This document shows positions 1 through 4,672 of a stretch of DNA of 5,423 nucleotides, piece by piece. This stretch comes from Candidatus Bathyarchaeota archaeon. Its GTDB lineage: Archaea; Thermoproteota; Bathyarchaeia; 40CM-2-53-6; FEN-987. How positions within the stretch are numbered: the stretch's first letter is position 1; each line of letters begins with the position of its first letter. The stretch lies in the NCBI GenBank assembly GCA_003152955.1, contig PMBQ01000070.1, forward strand, positions 2,729 to 8,151, written 5' to 3'. The translations under genes were made by a program, and so were the position numbers. Below the pieces are notes generated by a model that saw nothing but the letters and a program-made list of their open reading frames with translations, ran no database searches and had not been told where the DNA came from.

Positions 1-2252
1 GACTGTCCCATAGCACCAATCTTGACCGCTGATTGCGAGTAGATCTCGATCAACCCTGAATCTGTAAGCCTCGGAGCACTCTTCGGGTTCTGATAGAAGG
101 CTTTCATGTTCCAAGTGTTGGTGTAATTGGAATGCCATGTATCTGGCACCGGGAATTCGTACATCCCTTTCTTCTTGAAATCTTCCCACTTCAAGTATTT
201 CGGCATTGTAGTACTTACCTCATAAACTGCCTTGAGCCAGTCGTCCTCAGTAACCAAAGGCGTGTGCGCTGCGTCAGGTCCCTTAGTATACTTGTCCCAG
301 ACGCCCATCCTCTTGGCAAGTTCAGCCCAGATGTCGAAGTCGCTCTTCGCTTCGAATAGGGGTGTAATGCACTGTTGGCAGTAGTAAACCATCATTCCCC
401 AGTTAGAGACATCGTTGCGTTCGAAGTTGGTGACGGTGGGCAGTAGGAGGTCAGCGAACATGCAGTCAGCTTCCATCCATGGATCCAGCGACATTATGAA
501 CTCCATTTCAGGGTGTATGAACGCGCTCATTGTTTGGTTGGAGTTGGGATGTCGCTGTAGGTAGCTTCCTCCGAGGGGGAAGTACGCGTGAATCTTCGAG
601 TGGCCGGGGAGTGGGTATTGGTAGAGGTAGGTATCATTTCCGATCGTGTAGCGATGGTAGACGGGTTTGTCGGGTGTGGCTTTCATTGAGACCCCCCATA
701 GCACATCGCGTATCACCTGTTTGATTGGGTTAGGGTTGCGTGCTTCCGCGAGGCCGGGCCATTTGCCGGGCCAATTCTTAGGGTCCGAACCAGCTGGAAC
801 ACCTGCTAGTTCGGGTGGGATTACGTGATAGAATGGGTATGTGTTCGGATGGAACATCATGCCTGACGTGTCATGTTGTGGGAACGTCTGCTCTCCCACA
901 GCTAACGCGCTTACGTATCCCTTCATTCCGTCTCTCCATAGCCTGGACTTTGCCTCTCCCCTCTGTGTCGAGTAGCCGCCTACGCCGGGCTTGCCTAAGC
1001 CCTGCATTGCCATCAGAGTGTAGAGGAATCGGACCAGCTGACCGCCGTGGATTCTTTGTCCTCTAACGGACATTATGCCTGTTGGTTTTGAACCCCATTC
1101 TCGAGCCAAGGCCCTTATTATTCTAGCCTTGACGCCGCATATCGGCTCAGCCCATTCAGGAGTTTTCTTGACGCCGTCGCTTAACCCTAAGATGTAGCTC
1201 TTGAAGGACGCACCCTTAGGAGCGCCTGCTGGCATGTGATCTTCATCGAACCCGACCGTGTGAGTGTCAAGATAGGCTTGATCATAGGTTCCTTCAGTGA
1301 TCCAAGTGTAAGCGACCGCTGCTGCCAGTGCCTCGTCGGCATACGGGTGGCATGGTATCCAAGTGTCGGCGAAGTTCTTCGCAGTCTCCGTCATGTCGGC
1401 CATGATGAAGACCAGTTTGATTCCTGCAGCTTTGAACAGGCGCATGTCGTCGACGACTTCGTAGTGCCTGTCATTGATGAGCGGGTCCTGGCCCCAGATT
1501 ACCATCATTTTGCTGTATTTCAGGAACCAGCTAACCTGTTCCTGTGGGCCAACTCCTTTGTTGGTGTTTCCAGCTATGGATGCACCAGATGGTCTGGAGC
1601 CACCCCAGCTGTAGCCGTCGCATCCTAGTGACGTGTATCCGCCAAGTAGGGAGAGCATGTCGTGGCCGTACATGTAGCGGTTGTGAAACATCCAGCTGTT
1701 GGAGTGTTCTCCTGGGGCGTAAAGGAATGCTGAAGGTCCGTATGTGCTCTGTATTCTTTTGAGCTCTTGTGTCGCCGAGTCGAAAGCTTCATCCCAGGTT
1801 ATTCTTACGAACTCGCCCTTGCCTCGGTTAGCTATGCTACTCTTGCCGCCGGGCGCCCAGCCCACTCTCTTCATAGGATATTTGATCCTGTCGGGTGCGT
1901 AGACCCTGTAGCGCTCAGCCAATTGGAAGACATAGAACGGTTCGCCTGTTGCGGATTGTGTCCGTGTGATTCTGCCGTCTTTGACGAACACTTTCAGAGC
2001 GTAGTATTCTTTCGGCAGGTTGTAGAACACTTGTTCTCCTGCCGCGGTGGTTGCGACGCCTGTGCTGGTCGTCGCAGTTGCGGTTGTGGTTACTCCCGGA
2101 CCAGTGAGTGACGCAGGTTGGAGTAGGTTGTTGGCTTCGAAGCCGATGCCGACGCCTACGACCGCTGCCGCGGCGAGTGCGCCGGTCCATTTGAGCATTG
2201 AACGTCTACTGATCTTAGTGTCTGCAATTTCTTCCTTCTTTTTTTCAGACAA
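1..2252 (-). CDS. Tat-exported transhydroxylase-like molybdopterin oxidoreductase, catalytic subunit (3' end beyond window)
   Basis: This is a bis-MGD molybdenum enzyme of the DMSO reductase superfamily. 750 codons are read in one unbroken frame and the C-terminal MGD-binding domain is missing because the window ends. The N terminus has a twin-arginine motif (SRRSMLKW, residues 15-22), a hydrophobic stretch (23-38) and a Thr/Ala-rich linker (50-71). Family landmarks follow: KVFVKDGRI (87-95), YPMKR (125-129), ITWDEA (151-156), YGPSA (171-175) and SWGG (215-218), and later AMQGLGKPG, LLPTVTNFER and MPKYLKWEDF. From memory of the family, these match the large subunit of pyrogallol-phloroglucinol transhydroxylase better than PsrA/PhsA or formate dehydrogenase. 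There is no N-terminal CxxC-type Fe-S motif, and the first cysteine of the protein is Cys211, where the Mo ligand is expected. Known transhydroxylase is not thought to carry a Tat signal, so this protein may be a respiratory relative outside the membrane. The true reaction and substrate are unknown; a phenylacetyl-CoA oxidoreductase-like (PadB-type) role is an alternative. Family confidence is high, function low. Confidence 0.9.
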   Translation of the reverse strand, partial: MSEKKKEEIADTKISRRSMLKWTGALAAAAVVGVGIGFEANNLLQPASLTGPGVTTTATATTSTGVATTAAGEQVFYNLPKEYYALKVFVKDGRITRTQSATGEPFYVFQLAERYRVYAPDRIKYPMKRVGWAPGGKSSIANRGKGEFVRITWDEAFDSATQELKRIQSTYGPSAFLYAPGEHSNSWMFHNRYMYGHDMLSLLGGYTSLGCDGYSWGGSRPSGASIAGNTNKGVGPQEQVSWFLKYSKMMVIWGQDPLINDRHYEVVDDMRLFKAAGIKLVFIMADMTETAKNFADTWIPCHPYADEALAAAVAYTWITEGTYDQAYLDTHTVGFDEDHMPAGAPKGASFKSYILGLSDGVKKTPEWAEPICGVKARIIRALAREWGSKPTGIMSVRGQRIHGGQLVRFLYTLMAMQGLGKPGVGGYSTQRGEAKSRLWRDGMKGYVSALAVGEQTFPQHDTSGMMFHPNTYPFYHVIPPELAGVPAGSDPKNWPGKWPGLAEARNPNPIKQVIRDVLWGVSMKATPDKPVYHRYTIGNDTYLYQYPLPGHSKIHAYFPLGGSYLQRHPNSNQTMSAFIHPEMEFIMSLDPWMEADCMFADLLLPTVTNFERNDVSNWGMMVYYCQQCITPLFEAKSDFDIWAELAKRMGVWDKYTKGPDAAHTPLVTEDDWLKAVYEVSTTMPKYLKWEDFKKKGMYEFPVPDTWHSNYTNTWNMKAFYQNPKSAPRLTDSGLIEIYSQSAVKIGAMGQ
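2040..2105 (-). other. Thr/Ala-rich linker between Tat segment and catalytic domain
   Basis: Residues 50-71 are composed almost only of Thr, Ala, Gly, Ser, Val and Pro, with runs such as TTTATATTSTG. The stretch sits between the Tat hydrophobic core and the first recognisable catalytic-domain strand (KVFVKDGRI). Low-complexity Thr-rich spacers of this kind are common on proteins tethered outside the membrane, notably in archaea, where they are often glycosylated. A tether here is inferred, not shown. Confidence 0.5.
2121..2252 (-). other. Twin-arginine (Tat) signal sequence of the transhydroxylase-like subunit
   Basis: Residues 1-44 from the TTG start have a Lys/Glu-rich n-region (SEKKKEEIADTK), then SRRSMLKW with Arg16-Arg17. 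An Ala/Gly/Val-rich hydrophobic core (GALAAAAVVGVGIGF, 24-38) follows. This is the usual layout of Tat signals on molybdoenzymes, which fold with cofactor in the cytoplasm before export. There is no clear AxA cleavage site directly after the core, so the segment may remain as a membrane anchor. The first ATG in the frame encodes residue 19, behind the twin arginines, so it cannot be the functional start. Confidence 0.8.
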
Positions 2253-2262
2253 CTTTCAAAAT

Positions 2263-2266
2263 TCCT
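2263..2266 (-). promoter_or_regulatory. Weak Shine-Dalgarno (AGGA) before the TTG start
   Basis: AGGA on the minus strand lies ten bases before the TTG at 2252. An in-frame TGA sits at 2258-2256. TTG is therefore the only standard start codon between that stop and the twin-arginine motif. The motif is short and could be chance; the start choice rests mainly on the signal peptide. Confidence 0.35.
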
Positions 2267-2418
2267 ATTCTGTTGGTTTGTTGCATGAACACAACTCCGC
2301 TCGATCCTTCGCAGCACCGGCTCGGAATCGAGATAGGCGCCGTTTAATCAGGCAACGAGAAGAATGGTTTTTGTTTGAACGATAAAGGACCTTGCTACTT
2401 GCTTTACTGGACTCAAAT

Positions 2419-2434
2419 TCCGTGCTGGCGCGGA
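2419..2434 (+). repeat. Short inverted repeat, possible hairpin
   Basis: TCCGTG and CGCGGA can pair (one G-U) around the loop CTGG in plus-strand RNA, giving a six-pair stem; on the minus strand one pair becomes a C-A mismatch. No T-run follows on either side, so a terminator role is not supported. It sits just outside the palindrome pair. Confidence 0.25.
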
Positions 2435-2440
2435 CCATAG

Positions 2441-2450
2441 TGTAATTACA
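2441..2450. promoter_or_regulatory. Perfect 10-base palindrome TGTAATTACA, candidate operator
   Basis: TGTAATTACA equals its own reverse complement, which is typical of a site for a homodimeric helix-turn-helix regulator. It shares the TTAC/GTAA half-site with the palindrome at 2459-2472, and the two centres (2445.5 and 2465.5) are 20 bases apart, about two helical turns. It lies between the divergent candidate transcripts. The regulator is unknown and not encoded in the window. Confidence 0.45.
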
Positions 2451-2458
2451 ACGCGATA

Positions 2459-2472
2459 TTACCAAACGGTAA
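2459..2472. promoter_or_regulatory. Interrupted palindrome TTACC-AAAC-GGTAA, candidate operator
   Basis: Five-base arms TTACC and GGTAA are perfect complements around a four-base spacer. The site abuts the AT-rich box at 2473-2480, so a bound protein would cover or flank a promoter element. Sequences outside the arms (ATAT on both sides) extend the symmetry imperfectly. Together with 2441-2450 it gives four TTAC/GTAA half-sites in about 30 bases. Confidence 0.45.
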
Positions 2473-2480
2473 CATATTTA
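2473..2480 (+). promoter_or_regulatory. TATA-like box (CATATTTA)
   Basis: CATATTTA is the best archaeal-style TATA candidate in the gap. Its centre lies about 27 bases before the ATG at 2503, which is the usual archaeal TATA-to-transcription-start distance and would give a leaderless transcript. Read on the other strand (TAAATATG) it could also serve the minus-strand gene, but with a 5' leader of about 200 bases. If the organism is bacterial this reading fails. Confidence 0.35.
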
Positions 2481-2502
2481 CTTCTCCAAACGCCTAGCAC
2501 AC

Positions 2503-2718
2503 ATGAACAACCGCTTCGAAAATGTAGACCTATCTCGCTCGTCTTTCCGACTAGTAGAACTACATCCAGAGCGAATGGATCGGATCCAATCCGCATCCAA
2601 ACCAGCTCAGAGAACTATTCCACTCGCATTACGGCGCTGCAAATCTGGATTAGAAGAGGCGCCTTGTCTTCTCCAACTCCGAGTTCTATTTTTGCGTCAA
2701 ATTCGTGGCAAGAGATGA
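2503..2718 (+). CDS. Small hypothetical protein, 71 residues, doubtful
   Basis: I do not recognise this protein. It is the only plus-strand ORF in the window that lies between genes rather than opposite one. It has no Shine-Dalgarno motif but a TATA-like box at a leaderless distance. The first 20 residues (RFENVDLSRSSFRLVEL) faintly recall a pentapeptide-repeat pattern with a hydrophobic residue every five positions. The rest is Arg/Ser/Leu-rich with no pattern and no membrane segment. It ends 11 bases before the convergent NrfD-type gene's stop. It could be a genuine small gene, the remnant of a longer repeat protein, or chance reading of spacer DNA. Confidence 0.25.
   Translation: MNNRFENVDLSRSSFRLVELHPERMDRIQSASKPAQRTIPLALRRCKSGLEEAPCLLQLRVLFLRQIRGKR
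2652..2672. repeat. Inverted repeat AGAAGA/TCTTCT around GGCGCC
   Basis: Six-base perfect arms enclose a nine-base spacer that itself contains the palindrome GGCGCC. It lies 58 bases past the stop of the minus-strand operon, where a transcription end could be expected. No T-tract follows on the minus strand, so terminator function is weak at best. Confidence 0.25.
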
Positions 2719-2729
2719 ATTCTGAAGAG

Positions 2730-3989
2730 TTAGTTGTGCTCTGGGATCTTACTGGCTGTGAACGGAATCAGTCTGGCCGCGATTGATACGATGAAGGCGC
2801 CCAGTGCGAACATAGCGCTTGTCACTGCGTATTCGACCCATGTCGGCACGTAAGTGCCAGTCACCGCATATGAACCCACACCGGAAATGAACTCACCTAA
2901 CGCCTGCCCTGGAGGAAGTGTAACTAGTGGTGCTACAAACGCGGGCAGGATGAGTTCTATTCTGTAGGCGAACACACCCACGATGAGCAGAACGGACGCG
3001 ATCATCAGTCCCGCCGCGGTCTTCCGCGTTCTTGGGTATGCGAGTATTGCGAAGGGTACGAATCCGCCAATAATCCATTCGATGATGAAGAGTGGGGTGA
3101 ACGGGCCAGCTGTCAGCAGTGAGAGTCGTGCGAGTTCTGCGTCGGTTTGTGACCAATATAGCGTGAGGAGTTCCGCGGATTTCAAGAAGAAGTCAACGAG
3201 CAGGACGACTGCCAAGAGTTTGCCGATTTCGTAAAGAACGCTCATATCCAATTCCAGTAGGCCGCGCCGCTTGACGATCAGCGCTGTCACTATGAGAAGT
3301 GCCAGTCCTGAGACCATTGCTGAAGCTAAGAAGACGGGTGCCAAAATTGCTGTGTTCCACCAGGGCCGAGCCGTCTGGAGTCCGAATATCCACGCTGTAA
3401 CTGAGTGGAGCATGATCGCTGTGGGTAGCGCCACGAACGACATCACTTTCACTACTTTATGGTCTCTCGTTACCGCCCGGTCTGAGAGATCGTTCATTCC
3501 GAAGGCAAGGATACTGTGCTTCTTTGCAAGGTCAGCCCTGCACATGAACCAGAGATCTACTACGGATATGACCATGTACGACATTACTACTGTGAAATCC
3601 CATATGAATGGCGAGTTAAGCTGTGGAGATGTGAGCAAGTTTAGGACCCTGAGTGGTTGACCGAGGTCTAGGACGATCGTGACGCCGGCGACTGCCACGC
3701 ATGCAAAGGCCATCAGGGTTGCTAGGCGCGCTATCGGTTTCCATCTCTCAACTCCGAAAACGTGACTTGAGGATGAGATTATGAGTCCTCCAGCGCTGAG
3801 GCCGATGAAGAAGATGAAAGTGATGATGTACAATCCCCAGACGACAATGTCCCGCATCCCTGTCACGATTAGACCTGTTGTGAACTGGTATCCTAGCCAT
3901 GCGTAGGCACCTATTCCCATTATCACAACGAGAACTGCCAACCAAGCGTTCGAGAGCGTGAGTAGGCCAGATATTTTTGTTGTTTTCAT
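2730..3989 (-). CDS. NrfD/PsrC-family integral membrane subunit of a molybdoenzyme complex
   Basis: This subunit anchors the complex and exchanges electrons with the quinone pool. The product is 419 residues with about ten membrane helices (near 11-33, 46-72, 86-107, 126-150, 180-204, 214-239, 252-279, 298-318, 326-348 and 384-408). That fits the long NrfD form (HybB/ActC/DsrP-like) rather than eight-helix PsrC. Family signatures are WGLYIITFIFFIGLSAGG (51-68), DLGQPLR followed by NLLTSP (108-122) and SPFIWDF (126-132). No heme-ligand pattern or signal peptide is needed or seen. A TTG at 4004 would add five residues (MRRTT), but ATG at 3989 is preferred because GAGG lies nine bases upstream. 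The gene follows the Fe-S subunit by 17 bases and is clearly in its operon. A Pro/Gly-rich loop (349-383) between the last two helices is long. Whether it reduces or oxidises quinone is unknown. Confidence 0.92.
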   Translation of the reverse strand: MKTTKISGLLTLSNAWLAVLVVIMGIGAYAWLGYQFTTGLIVTGMRDIVVWGLYIITFIFFIGLSAGGLIISSSSHVFGVERWKPIARLATLMAFACVAVAGVTIVLDLGQPLRVLNLLTSPQLNSPFIWDFTVVMSYMVISVVDLWFMCRADLAKKHSILAFGMNDLSDRAVTRDHKVVKVMSFVALPTAIMLHSVTAWIFGLQTARPWWNTAILAPVFLASAMVSGLALLIVTALIVKRRGLLELDMSVLYEIGKLLAVVLLVDFFLKSAELLTLYWSQTDAELARLSLLTAGPFTPLFIIEWIIGGFVPFAILAYPRTRKTAAGLMIASVLLIVGVFAYRIELILPAFVAPLVTLPPGQALGEFISGVGSYAVTGTYVPTWVEYAVTSAMFALGAFIVSIAARLIPFTASKIPEHN

Positions 3990-3998
3990 TGTTGTTCG

Positions 3999-4004
3999 CC
4001 TCAA
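3999..4004 (-). promoter_or_regulatory. Ribosome binding site (TTGAGG) that decides the NrfD-type start
   Basis: GAGG ends nine bases before the ATG at 3989. The competing TTG start at 4004 would itself be the first three bases of this motif, so the downstream ATG is the better choice. The motif lies in the short gap after the Fe-S subunit's TAA. Confidence 0.55.
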
Positions 4005-4006
4005 TT

Positions 4007-4657
4007 TTACTCCGATGGGAAGCCTTTCCTGCGCGGGGGTAGGAAGTAGACCTGCGGATCGGTCCCTACCTCGGGTAGTAGTTGGTATCCGTTTCTGTCT
4101 GCTATCAGTTTTGAAACTTGGCTTGCAGGATCGTTGAGGTCTCCGAAGAATCTGGCGCGTGCAGGGCAGCTCACTATGCAGGCAGGCTCTAGTATGCCTT
4201 TGTCAATGCGGTGGACGCAGAAAGTGCATTTCTCAACCACTCCCCGCGGTCGTACAGGCACGTCGGCGTTGCCTACTTGAAAGTTTGGAACTTGGTGCGG
4301 ATCGCCCCAGTTCATGACTCGGACTCCGTACGGGCACGCAGCTATGCAGTATCTGCAGCCAATGCACCTGTCCCAGTTGATCACAACCAAGCCGTCTGGT
4401 CGTTTAGTGCAACAACCGACGGGGCAGACTCTCACGCATGGTGGGTCTTCGCAGTGTTGGCAGGCCAAAGGAAGGTGTTCCATACTCAAGTCTGGGAATG
4501 CACCCTTAGGAGTATCAATCTGCGCGCCTCCCATCGTCAAGACGCGGTTCCAAGCTATGCCTAGTGGCTCATTGTTCTCGAGTTTACATTGAATTGCACA
4601 AGTCTGGCATCCAATACATCTTGCGAGATCAATTATCATTCCATACTTCTTTGCCAT
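4007..4657 (-). CDS. Four-cluster [4Fe-4S] ferredoxin-like subunit of a DMSO-reductase-family complex
   Basis: This is the electron-transfer subunit between the catalytic and membrane subunits, as in DmsB, PsrB and PhsB. The product is 216 residues. Four cysteine groups are visible: C14-C17-C20-C24, C66-C69-C74-C78, C98-C101-C104-C108 and C144-C147-C160-C164. Their spacings are CxxCxxCxxxC, CxxCx4CxxxC, CxxCxxCxxxC and CxxCx12CxxxC, which are diagnostic of four [4Fe-4S] clusters. Residues 1-10 (MAKKYGMIID) are the usual N terminus. There is no signal peptide; if the complex faces outward, this protein would be co-exported with its Tat-bearing partner, whose N terminus lies outside the window. 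An ATG two codons upstream (4663) is only two bases from the Shine-Dalgarno motif, so the ATG at 4657, eight bases away, is preferred. Two extra cysteines (C82, C83) follow the second group. Confidence 0.95.
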   Translation of the reverse strand: MAKKYGMIIDLARCIGCQTCAIQCKLENNEPLGIAWNRVLTMGGAQIDTPKGAFPDLSMEHLPLACQHCEDPPCVRVCPVGCCTKRPDGLVVINWDRCIGCRYCIAACPYGVRVMNWGDPHQVPNFQVGNADVPVRPRGVVEKCTFCVHRIDKGILEPACIVSCPARARFFGDLNDPASQVSKLIADRNGYQLLPEVGTDPQVYFLPPRRKGFPSE

Positions 4658-4665
4658 TTCCATAG

Positions 4666-4672
4666 CCTCCTT
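4666..4672 (-). promoter_or_regulatory. Strong Shine-Dalgarno (AAGGAGG) overlapping the upstream stop codon
   Basis: The minus strand reads TAAGGAGG: the TAA ends the catalytic-subunit gene and AAGGAGG forms a near-perfect ribosome binding site. Eight bases separate it from the ATG at 4657, against only two from the ATG at 4663. The arrangement suggests coupled translation of the two subunits. Confidence 0.8.

Larger units (their letters stand above)
2253..2729. other. Intergenic region between the two molybdoenzyme operons
   Basis: This 477-base gap separates the stop of the NrfD-type gene from the TTG start of the transhydroxylase-like gene; both genes are on the minus strand. It looks more AT-rich than the genes. 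It holds a palindrome pair, a TATA-like box and one doubtful plus-strand ORF, each listed separately. The promoter of the left-hand gene probably lies here, but no good TATA or -35/-10 pair could be placed close to its TTG. No tRNA T-arm or clover-leaf, no long direct repeat and no hairpin-plus-T-run terminator for the right-hand operon was found. Confidence 0.7.

Noticed and set aside
1236..1628. Plus-strand ORF of 130 codons
   Set aside because: It lies fully antisense to the transhydroxylase-like gene, whose frame carries clear family motifs; the plus-strand product shows no domain and no ribosome site.
1915..2190. Minus-strand ORF of 91 codons
   Set aside because: It is an out-of-frame shadow of the molybdoenzyme N terminus; the Arg-rich product reflects the wrong frame of its Ala/Thr/Gly codons.
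2340..2400. GTTCAAAC on the minus strand as a tRNA T-loop
   Set aside because: The flanking bases do not form a T-stem and no acceptor or anticodon arm can be drawn.
2265..2465. Minus-strand ORF of 66 codons just upstream of the transhydroxylase-like gene, possible leader peptide or regulator
   Set aside because: It has a TTG start inside the second palindrome, no ribosome site, and a Ser/Arg-rich product with no helix-turn-helix or other pattern.
2681..2693. AACTCCGAGTT followed by TTTTT as a plus-strand terminator
   Set aside because: The stem has only four pairs with a three-base loop, and the T-run falls inside the only plus-strand ORF it could serve.
3271..3660. Plus-strand ORF of 129 codons
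   Set aside because: It is antisense to the NrfD-type gene; such shadows are expected opposite hydrophobic coding sequence.
4211..4592. Two overlapping plus-strand ORFs of 117 and 92 codons
   Set aside because: Both lie opposite the cysteine-rich Fe-S subunit and have no recognisable features.
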